Assembly (NCBI GenBank): GCA_930367215.1
Contig: OV884057.1
Span: 108,773,284-108,837,283, forward strand
Reading direction: 5' to 3'
Source: Pollenia angustigena
Taxonomy: Eukaryota > Arthropoda > Insecta > Diptera > Polleniidae
DNA: 64,000 bases
Every line of letters begins with the position of its first letter. Within the stretch, counting starts at the first letter, position 1. Shown piece by piece: positions 10,841-22,920 of the stretch. The translations under genes were made by a program, and so were the position numbers. Below the pieces are notes generated by a model that was given only the letters and a program-made list of their open reading frames with translations, was not told the DNA's origin and searched no databases.

Positions 10841-11982
10841 ATGGAATTCATAGAGCAACTGAATCAGATTATAATTAATGCAAGAAAATCAATAGGAAGA
10901 CCCTATACTACAGATACTATTAATGAGAAAAAGCTAGAAATAGAGAAGATTGAAAAAGATTTAAATATCAACCAAAGGGATTCAGAGGGAGAAGGAATAG
11001 TAGATGAATTTAGAAAACTAAAAGAAGAAGCACTCAATTTATTAAAAACACATTTAGATAAGAAATCTTTAATACAGAAAAGACAAGTCGTAGTCATGGC
11101 ATCCTTAGATTTAAATGAGCTTTCAACTATCACAAAGTTAGTACCAATATTTTCGGGTAAAACTAATGAATTACAAACATTTTTATCAAATTTGGAAATG
11201 GTATTTGCATCTATTTCATCAGATAAGCATGTTTCTTTTTTCAATTTTGTTTTCAAATCAAGATTGGGATTAAATGTACAAAACCGAATTAAACAAATAC
11301 AAGTACCCACAACCATAGAAGAACTAATTAAAATTTTGAAAACAACATATAAATCATTAAAGACCGCAAACACTTTGCTAAATGAAATAACACGGATATC
11401 ACAAAAGGATAACAACATATTGGGTTTGAGGTACAGGTATTTGAACAAGGTGAATCTAGTAGGAGCACTATAGTAAGCACAAACTATAAAATAGCTTTCA
11501 ATGCATTTTTAAATGGATTAACTGACCCACAAATAATATCTACTATCTACGCAAGCCAAGTAACGACATTTTCTGAAGCTTTGAAAATTGCAGACAGCGC
11601 TTCATCTCGTGTAGAACAACAACGGATACTACATTACAACCCACAGCAGAATCAAAATTCGTCAGACAGAAACTGTAGAAAATGTGGAAGAAACCATAAT
11701 GGTAGATGCCCCGCAGATGGAAACAAATGTCATAATTGTGGCAAGTTCAACCATTTTGCAAAAATGTGTTTGACCAAAAGACCAGGCTACAACAACAGAA
11801 ATTATAACAACAATAACATAAGTTATAATAACAACGGGAACAATAATAACAGAGGCAATAACAACAACCAAAGAAGCCGAAACACAAACAACAGAAATTA
11901 TAATATAAATCACATGGAAGATCAGGGAAACTTCCAAATCCCGGAGTCAACCCGCACAGAGACTCCATTGGGAATGAACTAG
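10841..11982 (+). pseudogene. gag of the mdg1-like element
   Basis: Starts at ATG 10841. The N-terminal 80 residues are charged and probably helical; the following capsid-like part includes LVPIFSGKTNELQTFL, a motif typical of Ty3-type gag. A frameshift near 11430 moves the rest into another frame. This part holds the nucleocapsid zinc knuckles: CRKCGRNHNGRC (degenerate) and CHNCGKFNHFAKMC (standard CX2CX4HX4C) at about 11671-11772. An Asn-rich tail follows. Gag forms the particle and packages RNA. The frame ends at 11982, overlapping pol in the -1 frame. Non-functional because of the frameshift. Confidence 0.8.
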
Positions 11983-14900
11983 ACACAAAAAGAATTTATA
12001 GCATATCATCTAACCTCAGAAATTATGTAAATTTACATATCGTTGGCGTTAAGAACATCCTTACATTTTTGATTGATACAGGAGCAGATGTCTCACTGTG
12101 CAAAGAACAATTTTTAGAAAGTTATGAGGAAAATCAAGATGATTATTGCAACTTAACAGGAATCACAGAAAATGTAATTAAATCACTGGGTTCTACAAAG
12201 ATAAAAATTAAAATAAATAACGATGTAATTAGTCAAAAAATACAATTAGTAGAAAATAAATTTCCAATAAAGACGGATGGAATTCTTGGAAGAGATTTTT
12301 AAATAAAATATAAATGCAATATTGACTATGATAAATATGTGCTAACATGTAACATCAACAACGAAACCTTAATTATCCCGATACATGACAATACTTACAA
12401 AATAAATGAAATTAGAATACCACAAAGAAGTGAAATAATTTTACCATTCTCAATCGAATTAGAAGAAGATGCCGTTGTTATAAACAGAGAGGTTACCAAA
12501 GGAGTATTTTTGGCAAATGCAATAGTACCCAAATATGGAAATCAACATATAAAATTATTAAACGTTACCGACAAAATAGTAATCATAGAGAATCTGAAGA
12601 TAGAAACTGTCCCATTAAAATATTACGATATATGTACCATTAATGAAAAGGAGAGTGACGAACAAAGTTCAAACAGTCGTTTTACAAAACTTTTAAATAC
12701 ACTTAATCTGGATGAAGTAAACGACGAGGACAAAAAGCAACTAATAAGTATATTTAAGGAATATCAGTCAATATTCCATACTGAAGACGAATACTTAGAT
12801 ATCAATAATTTTTATAAACAGACAATAAAATTGAACGACAGTAGTCCTGTATATATAAAAAATTATAGATTACCACAAACTCAGACAGCAGAAATAAGTT
12901 CGCAAGTGAAGAAACTCTTGGAAAGCAACATTATTGAATCATCTTTAAGCCCGTATAACGCACCACTGCTACTAGTTCCAAAAAAAGGACAAACAGATTT
13001 AAAGAAATGGAGATTAGTTGTCGATTTTAGAAAATTGAACGATAAAGTTGTGAACGACAAATTTCCTTTATCTCGTCTAGATGACATTTTGGATAAATTA
13101 GGAAGAGCAAAATACTTTTCAACATTAGACATGACAAGTTCATTTCACCAAATTGAACTTGATCAAAAATCTCGTCCTTATACAGCTTTTTCCACACCTG
13201 ATGGGCACTATCAATATACAATATTACCATTTGGTCTGAAAATATCTTCCAACAGCTTTCAGCGAATGCTAACAATAGCTTTATCTGGGTTGGAATCCGA
13301 AGCTTTTATATACGTAGACGATATAATAGTATTCTGATGCAGTCTGAAACATCATAACGAAAGTCTAGTAAAAGTATTTGAAAGGTTAAGAAAATACAAT
13401 TTGAAACTTAATGCTAAAAAATTTTGTTTTTTGAAATCAGAGATAATATATCTAGGACATTTAATAACTTCAGAAGGAATTAAGCCAGATCCAGAAAAAT
13501 TTGATGCTACAACTAAATATCCCGTACCCAAGAATGCTGACGATGTAAGAAGATTTGTGGCAGTTTGTAATTATTACAGACGATTTATTGAAAATTTTGC
13601 TGGTATAGCGAATTGTTTAAACAAATTATTTAAAAAAGGTCAAAAATTCGAATGGACTGAAAAATGTGAAAGAGCATTCGATACTCTAAAAAATAAATTA
13701 CTTATTAGTCCACCTATTTTGCAGTATCCAAATTTCAAAAAACCGTTCGTCCTAACAACGAATGCATCAGAATTTGCTTTAGGCGCTATATTATCGCAAG
13801 GAGAAATTGGTGAGGATAAGCCAATATCATTCGCGAGTCGCTCACTTAACAAATACGAAAGGAATAAATCGGTAATCGAAAAAGAATTACTGGGAATCTA
13901 TTGGGGTATACAATTTTTTAGACCTTATTTATACGGCAGAAAATGTATCGTAGTAACAGACCACCGTCCATTAATTGCATTATTCTCACACAAAAACCCA
14001 AGCTCAAAATTAACCAGAATCCGAATGGAGCTATCTGATTATGATTTCCAAATAGTTTATAAAAAAAGGAAAAAATAATACTAACGCAGACGCACTGTCA
14101 AGAATACAAATAGACTCAGATATATTAAAAACAATGGTACCTCAAACAATTGACGAAAATATAAAGAAAACGCTGGTGATTACAAGAAATATGAAAAGGA
14201 AAATGATACAAAATGAAGAAATATAAAATGAGGAAGTAAGAAATGAGGAAAATAAAAAGAAAAACAAGCAGAGAAGAGATCGATCCAAGGAAAATGGTAA
14301 TGTAAATCCTGAAGAGTCTGATCAATTCAAAATATGGGATTGTACATCCATAAAAGATATAAAACTTGCAAGAAAGTTGAAATTTATATTAGAAAAGTCA
14401 ACCAAAGAATTCGTAGTAGAAAACAATCATGCATTAAATCAAACGGCCGTCAGATGTAGCGATAATCCCTATTATTTAGATAATATGTTGGAGAAACTAC
14501 CTTCTGTTTTAAGCAGATTGAATTGTGTAAAGTTCGCACTAGAAAAAAGTGACGAAATATTTAAGAAAATAAAGATAGAAAGATTGAAAGAAATCATAAA
14601 TAAAAGTAAAGAAAAAGACGTCAGAATTCTGCTATACAAAAATCCTTGAAAATGAAAATAAAAAACATGAACTAATTAAATTGTATCACAGCACACCATG
14701 CGGAGGACATTTCGGAGTTAGAAAAACGTTAATAAAATTAAAAAAGAAATACATATGGAAGAATATGTTCAAAATGGTAAAAAATTATGTATTAAAATGT
14801 GACCTTTGTCAAAGAAATAAACAGGTGAGACACACCAGGGAACCATTATGTATCACAGACACACCAAAGGATAGTTTTTCTACTGTAGTCATAGATACAG

Positions 14901-15676
14901 TTGGACCTCTACGACCATCAGGAAACTACCGGTATATACTAACTATGCAATGTGAACTAACCAAATACATAATAGCCGCACCAATGGAAACCAAGGAAGC
15001 AAAGTCAATAGCAAAATGCTTAACAGAAAACTTAATATTAAAATATGGTATATTTAAAACACTAAAATCAGATAGAGGAACAGAATTTGTAAACGAGTTG
15101 CTTAAGGAGATATGTAGTCTGTTGAAAATAGAGCAAAAATTATCAACACCATACCATCATGAAACTCTTGGTACTGTGGAGAGAAACCACAGAGTTCTAA
15201 ATGAATATTTCCTATCATTTGTAAAGGATGATAATTGGGAAGAGTGGATTCCATATTATGCATTCGCATACAATGTAACTCCTCATGTAGACACCGAGTA
15301 CTCACCTTTTGAGCTAGTTTTCGGAAAATTACCAAGTTTGCCAGGGGATGAAGTCATGAATCATCCAAAGGTTTACAATTTTGAAAACTATGCTAATGAA
15401 TTAAAGACAAGATTGAAACATTCTTTAGAAAATGCTAGAAAGTTAATAGAAATAACAAAAAAAGATAGAAGTACAGAATCGTACAATAAAATTAATAAGA
15501 TAGATCTTAATATAGGAGATTTAGTGTTAGTGAAATTAGAAAATAGAAGAAAAAATAAAGCACCATACATTGGTCCTTATGAAGTAGTAAATATAGATAA
15601 TGTTAATGTAGAAATAAAAATAAATGGAAAAACAAAAATCTTACATAAGAATTTATTAAAGAAATATAAGAAATAA
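11930..15676 (+). pseudogene. pol: protease, RT, RNase H, integrase
   Basis: pol overlaps gag in the -1 frame. Protease: LIDTGADVSL at about 12066 with GILGRDF near 12285. RT: YVDDIIVF at about 13310. RNase H about 13730-14060: the first catalytic Asp is Asn (TTNAS, usual TTDAS), while EKELLG and TDHRPL remain. Integrase 14680-15676: zinc-binding HH-CC (CDLCQ), catalytic Asp in VVIDTVG, Asp in KSDRGTEF and Glu in TVERNHR. Breaks: TAA after the protease (12300), TGA directly after the YVDD motif (13335), a frameshift near 14065 and another near 14645. Several mutations therefore kill the polyprotein. Domain order RT-RH-IN identifies Ty3/gypsy. Confidence 0.88.
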
Positions 15677-16047
15677 TAAATATTGTAAAATGAGACAAAA
15701 CCAAAAATATTAGAACATAAGAATTACAAAAAAAAAAAATAAAATTAGTTATGCCTATTATAAAACAAAAAAAAAAAGAAAAGAAATAAAACTAAAAAAT
15801 ACTAAAATATAAGAATTACATAAAAATAAATTAATTTTTTAAATACATATGCACTTATAAGAACAATATTTTTAACAAAAAAAAAAAAAAAAAAAAAAAA
15901 AAAGAATAAACAAAACTTTTGTATACATTTTTATTACAAACTGTAAAATCTCTATAAATTGTTCCACGCACGCATCACATTACCTAATAGATTAAAATTT
16001 TAAAATTTCTAAATAAAATTATAAAATTTTAACTGAAAGATTGGGGG
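15677..16047 (+). other. 3' untranslated region and polypurine tract
   Basis: No env gene follows integrase. The stretch is A-rich with a long A run (15880-15903) and ends with GAAAGATTGGGGG (16035-16047) directly before the right LTR. This is the expected place for the plus-strand primer, here interrupted by TT. Confidence 0.65.
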
Positions 16048-16648
16048 TGTAGTGTATCCACACAATTCCACCTAATACATTCTTTGCAATAGTAAACAAA
16101 CACATTCTTTTACTTGTTAAACAAAATTCACGGCTTGCAGAATATAAACAAATTGACTTACAGTATTAAGATAGGTCAGTAAAAAACCAAATTGTTTTTA
16201 CTTTGTCGCAAGTATAAATTCTTTTGGGCAATATGATATTTTAAATAAACAACGGTCAACGCTCGCTTACTCATAGTGACAAATTATCGACAAAAATAAG
16301 TCAAAGTACATTTTAATAATTTCTGCTGAACTAACAAAATCTTCACTTTGAAGAATTTGTATGATACACTGAACACCACTCAAAGCAAAAATACAATAAT
16401 ATTGAAAATAATAAAATGGCTGAATTATTTATGTGTGCCTGTTACAATACTTTGTATGTTTGTATATTTGTATGTAAGTTAGTGCTTAGTACGTAATTGA
16501 GTGAAATTTTGTAAAGTCACTCAATATTAGGTTAATCTTTATTCTCATAAGTAGTATATAAGACAAATAACTTGTAAATAAAAATCAATCAATTAACTTT
16601 GATCAAGGCTTGCGCTTGTGTTCTTTATTTACATAATAGAACATTACA
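16048..16648 (+). repeat. 3' LTR
   Basis: 601 bp, TGTAGTGT to ACATTACA, followed by GGGG and the resumed LINE ORF1. A TATATAAG box lies near 16556. It is the uninterrupted reference for the enlarged left LTR. Confidence 0.88.
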
Positions 16649-16652
16649 GGGG

Positions 16653-17067
16653 TAACCCTGGACCACCACCACAATGTGAAGATGCCGGCTGGCATCAAGG
16701 TCACATTAAACTGATAGCGTGTGCAGATGTGCGTTCAGCGCTGCTGTACAAGGCAGCCGTGGAGTCCCTGCGGGAAGTTTGGCAGGGCGCTTAGATTGAG
16801 GCAATACCTCTGGCCGATGTACCGCAAAGGCCCAGATCTATTGCCAAGATCCCCGCTGAGCCATCCGACCCCAAGGAGATCCTGGAAATTATACAGATCA
16901 GTAACCACCAGCTACCCACACAGGACTGGAAAGTAGTGAGGGTTTCTGAATCTGTTGAAGAGTCCAGGAAGGCCACTGTTATAATAAACAGTGACTCTCT
17001 GCCGTCACTTCGGAAGACACAGGGGAAGATATTCTATGGATTTGGAACTATCTTCCTCCGAGTCTAA
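16653..17067 (+). pseudogene. LINE ORF1, 3' part
   Basis: Continues ORF1 directly after the LTR insertion (NPGPPPQCEDAGWH). One in-frame TAG lies near 16795. The segment AEPSDPKEILEIIQ followed by LPTQDWKVVRVSE resembles the DUF4780-type C-terminal domain of LOA/I-like ORF1 proteins, by recollection of the family. The frame ends with TAA at 17065. A low-complexity Ser/Thr-rich frame (17101-17343) bridges to ORF2. Confidence 0.7.
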
Positions 17068-17305
17068 AAAGGTGATGACAAAGGGAAGCCTTAAGCTCCG
17101 GTGACTACCACAACAGTAACAGCATCAACGGAGCATATGGAAGACGATTCCGCTACGTCATCGGCCAATGAAGACACTCAATCGGTCAGTGGACTTGTGG
17201 GTGACTTCTTTGGCAAGATGGAAGTGCGGACGATGAGGACATCCTTCTGGAATCGGACGACGACCCAGAGGATGCCAACGTCACAGTCGTCCATAGCGAT
17301 GAACT

Positions 17306-20300
17306 ATGATGAAGGTTACACAAATCAACCTTCATCACTCTAAAGCGGCGTCAGCTGCCCTTCTCCTCCGATTGGCTTCAGGCACGGAGGAGCTTATATG
17401 TATCCAAGAACCATTGTTATATAGAGACAGGGTTTGCGGACTCAGTTTAGACGGCTATAGTACTCTGTACGCAGCCGATCAAGGTAAGACCAGGGCTTGC
17501 GTTATGGTCAAAAACATCCTAAAAAGCTTTCATTCTTTCTGATTTTAGCGATAAGGACACCTGCACTGTCGCAGTAGAATGCAGAACCAGAACAGTTTGG
17601 TTTATGAGCTGGTACATGGCACATGACCAGGGTGCTAATCCACAAAACTCCACAACCAGGAAGGCGATGTCGTATGCCAACAGGCGCAACATCCCCCTAA
17701 TAATATGTGCTGATGCTAATGCACATCATACCGTCTGGGGAAGCTCGGATGTCAATCCACGAGGTGAGTCGCTTTTGGACTTCATAGTAGAAAATGAACT
17801 AACAGTAGTTAATAGGGGTAGTAAGCCCACCTTTATTGTGACTTACAGAAGGCAGGTTCTTGATATTACGCTTACTAGTGATAAGTTCGCGGATATGATT
17901 AGCGATTAGAACGTGTCAAAGGACTGTTCCTTCTCTAATCACATGTATATTAAATGTAAATGGATTCAAAAATCTTATAAGGATGGCCAAGAGACAGTCA
18001 TGGAGGAATTTCTGCAGCGACGTGGAAAACTCCTCGGAGACAAGTCGGCTACGTAAGATTTTATCCTATAAACCAGCTATTCCATCGTATATACGGAAGA
18101 TGGTCGGATCCTGTACCACAAACAGTCGGGACTCCCTTGAGGTCCTGATGAAAACACACTTCCCAGGTTGCACTGATGATGTGCCTAGGGAGGTAACATT
18201 TACTGGCACTCGGGATATCTCTAATATTCCGATAACTCGCCATCGTGTGGAATGGGCGGTCAAAAGCTTCCATCCCTTTAAATCTCCAGGCCCGAATGGC
18301 ATTATCCCAGAGGACCTACAAAAGAACCGGGGAATATTGATGCCATGGCTCTTGGCAATTTTTAGAGCCTGCCTGAGTCTCTCATATGTCCCATCAACTT
18401 GGACAACATATAAGATCGTCTTCATCCCTAAGAGTGGGAAGACATCTCACACTATGGCTAAAGACTTTAGACCAATTAGTCTATCCTCCTTTCTACTGAA
18501 AACACTGGAGAGGATTTTGGATATTCATATTAGATCATCGTTAGGACACAATTCCTTGTCACTGGCTCAACACGCCTACACGAAGGGATGGTCCACGGAA
18601 ACTGCGCTTCACTCATTGGTGGGCCACATAGAGAGATCCCTGCACTACAAGGAATTTGCCTTAGTTGCATTCCTAGATATTGAGGGCGCTTTCAACAACG
18701 TTGGACCTGAATCGGTTATTAACGCAGTGAGACATTTGGAAATCGACCCGGCGATTATTTGTCAGCAGTATCCTGCACTTCAGGCGTATTGAATCCAACT
18801 TGGGCGCCTCGAACATCTCCAAGGTTGCGACTAGGGGCACCCCGCAAGGCGGTGTACTCTCACCATTACTTTGGAATCTGAATATGAATACCCTACTCAG
18901 GGTCATGGAAAGGACGTGCTGCAGAACGGTTGCATATGCGGATGACGTTGCAGTTGTGGCTCTGGGTAAGGATCCCAGACTATTGTCTGAACTAATGGAG
19001 TCCGCATTGGACGTCCTAACAAAATGGTGCCACGGATGTGGACTGGATGTAAATCCTGCCAAAACGGAACTGGTACTTTTCACAAGGAGATACAAAATTC
19101 CCGAATTTGATACCCCGAGGATAGAGGGGATCTCGCTGGAACTGTCTGACAGCGCCAAGTATCTTGGACTTATATTGGACAGCAAACTGAACTGGAGGAT
19201 GAACACCATTTCCAGGACTAATAAGGCGGCAACTGCATTATATTGCTGCAAAAGGGCCATTGGCCTAAACTGGGGAATTAACCCGAGAAATGTATATTGG
19301 CTATACGAATGTGTAATTAAACCCATTCTATTCTACGGGGCAGCTGTTTGGTGGCCGGCGCTCGAGGTGAAGAGTCATCAAATTAGGTTTGAACGTACAA
19401 TGAGAATGGTGGCGATAGCGGTAACAGGTGCCATTAGAACAACCCCCTCTAAGGCACTGTTTACGATTTTAAACTGGTTACCACCAGACATTTTGGCGAC
19501 ATTTTTGCGAACGTGGCGGTAAGACTAAGGGCCACCGGAGCATGGAGGGATTACAATATCGGACATGCTAATATTCTGAACGAAATTAATTGGAACATGG
19601 ATGTTGATTATGTCACACCCGAGCCAATCTTTGATCCTGGCTTCACGGTAAGCATTTTGGATAATGTGGTTCACTATGATGACCTACAAATTCCCGCGAA
19701 CGCGATTCAAATTTTCACGGACGAGTCTAAAACACTGTGTGGTGTCGGTTCTGGCATATACTCCGAGCAGCTAAACTGGAGCATTCCTATAAGGCTGCCG
19801 GACCACTGCAGTGTCATCCAGGCCGAGATAATGGCCATCCACACAGCCGCGAGACGCATCCGGTACGGTGATATATCTGGAAGGGATATTCACATTATTA
19901 CCGATAGCAAGGCGGCCATAAGATCCCTGGAGAATGTGTTCATCACATCGAGAATTGTCCGAGAATGCCGGATGTCTCTGGAGGAGATAGCGAGACATTC
20001 ACTGGTCACCCTTAATTGGGTCCCCGGACACAGGGACATACCGGGGAACTGCATGGCGGATTCGTTGGCGTATGCAGGCACCACCTTGAATCGAGACGGT
20101 TCGACATATAATGTAGGTGTTTCACTCCCAAGGAGTAAGCAACTCATTGCGCACAAGTTTCATATCATCGCCAGTCAGAGGTGGCTCGTTGAAACTACCT
20201 GTGGGGAAACCAGGAAAATCTGGCCCATCATAGATGAAAAAAGGACACCGCGGGCATTACAGCTGTCCAGACATCATCTTAGAAACCTGATTGCGGTTAT

Positions 20301-20583
20301 AACAGGCCATTGGCCCATTGGGAGGCACACCCAGAGGCTGAGGCTCCCTTACAATGACTTATGTAGAAATTGCGGCGAGGAGGAGGAGGAAGAGTCAACG
20401 GAACATCTACTCTGTAATTGCCCGGCATTCGGAGATCTTAGACTCAAAATGTTTGGTCGAAGAGCCCTTGGGGACAAAACTTGTCTCTCTGATGTTGATG
20501 TAAACAGGATCCACTCCAGGATAAATGTCGTCAACGTATTGTTTATGAGAAATACAAAAATACAACAAACAAAAAAGCGGTAA
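17306..20583 (+). pseudogene. LINE ORF2: endonuclease, RT, RNase H
   Basis: ATG at 17306. Endonuclease: KVTQINLHHSK, catalytic Glu in CIQEP, then CADANAHHTVWGS and LDITLTSD. RT: KDFRPISLSS, AFLDIEGAFN, RGTPQGGVLSPLL and the active site YADD at about 18935. RNase H at about 19700-20080: FTDESK, AEIMAI, ITDSKAAI and NWVPGH all keep the catalytic acids. A C-terminal Cys/His motif (CRNCGEEEEEESTEHLLCNC) follows near 20370. Frameshifts near 17540, 17910-17980, 18755 and 19500 split the gene into five frames. The enzyme would nick the target and reverse-transcribe the LINE RNA. RNase H places it with LOA/I-like LINEs. Confidence 0.85.
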
Positions 20584-20755
20584 GTCGCTGAATTTGCCCA
20601 TTAACCGCTGAATCAGCAACACTTTTAATATTTTAATCTTGAAATGTCAATTTTAAGTTTAAAATTTTTAGTTATTTTTTTGACATTTACTGTTTCTTTC
20701 TATCAATTCTATATCATCAATGAATAAAAATGTAGTGTAATAAGTGCTGTAACGA
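20584..20755 (+). other. LINE 3' untranslated region
   Basis: Follows the ORF2 stop and includes AATAAAAATG near 20722. The true 3' end is unclear because the 794-bp tandem duplication begins inside it at 20702. No poly-A tail is visible. Confidence 0.45.
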
Positions 20756-21495
20756 CGTGTTTTCCACCTTATGCTGGGGTAGAGCTCGCGGCTCCCAGGG
20801 TTCGTTACAAAAATTTCTTTAATGACCAGAGAAATGAAACACCGGACTCGCTCTTTTCACAAATCGTTATAAACCGTACGCTACGTTTATTTATTTCTCT
20901 TAATTTCATAAGTTACTACAATAGTTGCCAAATTAAATATCACGTATGACGGAACCGACAACACACACGAGGTTAGCGATGTGACAGACACGCCGGCTTT
21001 GACAGAAAGTCCAACGTAGCCAAGGAAAAAGCAGACGACAAACCAAGAGAATTTAGTCTACACCGCTGTTATCTTGCCTTGCAGTCGTTCCCGGGCGGTC
21101 TACTACACGTCGAGAGAATTTAGTCTACACCGCTGTTCTCTCGAGATGCAGTATCACCCTGCTCTCTAGCGCTGTCTCACGATAGTCAGGAAAAAGGTCA
21201 GAAAACAAACCAAGAGAATTTAGTCTACACCGCTCTTCTCTTGTCTTGCAATCTTTCCTAGCAACGAGTGGAATCAAATGAACGCTAGATATTATTTAGC
21301 TATAGAAGTTTAACCTCTCACAGCTAAAGGCCATTTTAGACTATAATACTTTGTGTTAAGACATGTCAAAAACTTACAAATCATTCATAATGTATAATAG
21401 TGTAAAAACATTTTGTAATGAAATGTCAAAAAATACGTAAAGAAATTTGGCAGTCGTATGGTTCTCTCTATTTTTTGAAATTTTTCTAAACGATT
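20702..21495. repeat. 794-bp tandem duplication, copy 1
   Basis: Begins ATCAATTCTATATC and repeats from 21496 with no difference found by eye. It holds the LINE 3' tail, an unclassified segment (20755-21310) with three copies of a 22-bp word (core AATTTAGTCTACACCGCT, at 21046, 21113 and 21213), and the left part of a Harbinger-like MITE (from 21328). The unclassified segment starts TGTAACGACG and could be LTR-derived. No gene. Confidence 0.85.
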
Positions 21496-22289
21496 ATCAA
21501 TTCTATATCATCAATGAATAAAAATGTAGTGTAATAAGTGCTGTAACGACGTGTTTTCCACCTTATGCTGGGGTAGAGCTCGCGGCTCCCAGGGTTCGTT
21601 ACAAAAATTTCTTTAATGACCAGAGAAATGAAACACCGGACTCGCTCTTTTCACAAATCGTTATAAACCGTACGCTACGTTTATTTATTTCTCTTAATTT
21701 CATAAGTTACTACAATAGTTGCCAAATTAAATATCACGTATGACGGAACCGACAACACACACGAGGTTAGCGATGTGACAGACACGCCGGCTTTGACAGA
21801 AAGTCCAACGTAGCCAAGGAAAAAGCAGACGACAAACCAAGAGAATTTAGTCTACACCGCTGTTATCTTGCCTTGCAGTCGTTCCCGGGCGGTCTACTAC
21901 ACGTCGAGAGAATTTAGTCTACACCGCTGTTCTCTCGAGATGCAGTATCACCCTGCTCTCTAGCGCTGTCTCACGATAGTCAGGAAAAAGGTCAGAAAAC
22001 AAACCAAGAGAATTTAGTCTACACCGCTCTTCTCTTGTCTTGCAATCTTTCCTAGCAACGAGTGGAATCAAATGAACGCTAGATATTATTTAGCTATAGA
22101 AGTTTAACCTCTCACAGCTAAAGGCCATTTTAGACTATAATACTTTGTGTTAAGACATGTCAAAAACTTACAAATCATTCATAATGTATAATAGTGTAAA
22201 AACATTTTGTAATGAAATGTCAAAAAATACGTAAAGAAATTTGGCAGTCGTATGGTTCTCTCTATTTTTTGAAATTTTTCTAAACGATT
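21496..22289. repeat. 794-bp tandem duplication, copy 2
   Basis: Same content as 20702-21495; the triple 22-bp word recurs at 21840, 21907 and 22007. Copy 2 runs on into the remainder of the MITE, so it holds the original right junction and copy 1 is the added one, or the order is the reverse of that. Identity implies a very recent event or an assembly artefact. Confidence 0.85.
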
Positions 22290-22917
22290 AGATTTTTCAT
22301 TTTATCAGAATTGTGTTTTTACAAAAGCACAAGAAGAAAATCAGGGATGGAAAATTAAAATTTTGTGCACAAATATTCACTATTATTTTTTCTAATAAAA
22401 AATTGCAAAACGATAAAAGAAATATAAAATTTCAAGTGAATTCTTTTAAAATTTAAATAAATCACAAATATTTGTTGTAAAAAATCGTTAAATACGGTAC
22501 ACAGACGAAAAAAATAAATAAAAAAATATGATTGTATCAACTTTTCCACCCTAGAAGAAAATAAAAAAACAGCTGTTGAATAATTTGCCGGCCACATCAA
22601 AATAAAAATTATTAAATATTAAAGAAATATTAAAAATAAAGCAAAAATATATCTGAGGACCAAGGTGCAAGTTAGTGAATAATACGCCAGCTAACAATGT
22701 TCCAATGCTTAATAAAATGTTTTTTCGTCTTTATTTTGTAATCTAAATAGGATCTCATAAATCACAAAGATTTTACTTTTTATTTGAAGTGTGATAGTGT
22801 AGAAGCAAAATGTAATGAAAAAAAATTTCTCTTTGATTTTTTGACAATCAGACCAAAAATCATTTCATTTTGTAAGACCAAAAGTCTAAAGACTTGTGTG
22901 ATAGTGTAAAACAGCCT
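22122..22917. mobile_element. Harbinger-like MITE, enlarged
   Basis: Ends AGGCCATTTTAGACTATAAT and, by complement, AGGCTGTTTTACACTATCAC. TAA at 22119-22121 and 22918-22920. The centre (22290-22740) is extra AT-rich sequence of unknown origin. Termini resemble the 9551 MITE. Its first part is copied at 21328-21495 by the tandem duplication. Confidence 0.6.
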
Positions 22918-22920
22918 TAA

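Larger units (their letters stand above)
6693..16648 (+). mobile_element. Ty3/gypsy LTR retrotransposon, 412/mdg1-like
   Basis: The LTRs start TGTAGTGT and end ACATTACA. Target duplication GGGG flanks both ends (6689-6692 and 16649-16652). Internal order is primer-binding site, two small leader frames, gag with zinc knuckles, then pol as protease-RT-RNase H-integrase. No envelope gene follows. A long leader before gag, 4-bp duplication and absence of env fit the 412/mdg1 lineage. About 16 substitutions are visible by eye between the shared LTR sequence (close to 3 percent). Five later insertions are nested in it: two in the left LTR, and a solo LTR plus two MITEs in the leader. pol contains in-frame stops and frameshifts. 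Non-functional. Confidence 0.88.
5471..20755 (+). mobile_element. LOA/I-type LINE split by an LTR retrotransposon
   Basis: The parts in order are a GC-richer 5' leader, ORF1, then ORF2 with endonuclease, reverse transcriptase and RNase H domains. An RNase H domain after the RT separates LOA/I-like LINEs from Jockey-clade LINEs. The Ty3-like element 6693-16648 sits in ORF1 with duplicated GGGG. Reading across the junction restores one continuous frame for ORF1, so the LINE was there first. Excluding the insertion it is about 5.3 kb. Base composition is much less AT-rich than the surroundings. The ends are approximate and no target duplication was found. Confidence 0.8.

Noticed and set aside
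11662..11986. Cys- and Val-rich minus-strand frames
   Set aside because: Antisense to the Asn-rich tail of gag; codon bias of AAC/AAT repeats produces them.
15677..16047. Envelope gene of an errantivirus
   Set aside because: Less than 400 bp remain between integrase and the LTR and there is no open frame, so no env.
20755..21310. Solo LTR starting TGTAACGACG
   Set aside because: A matching CA end and flanking duplication could not be found; left unclassified.
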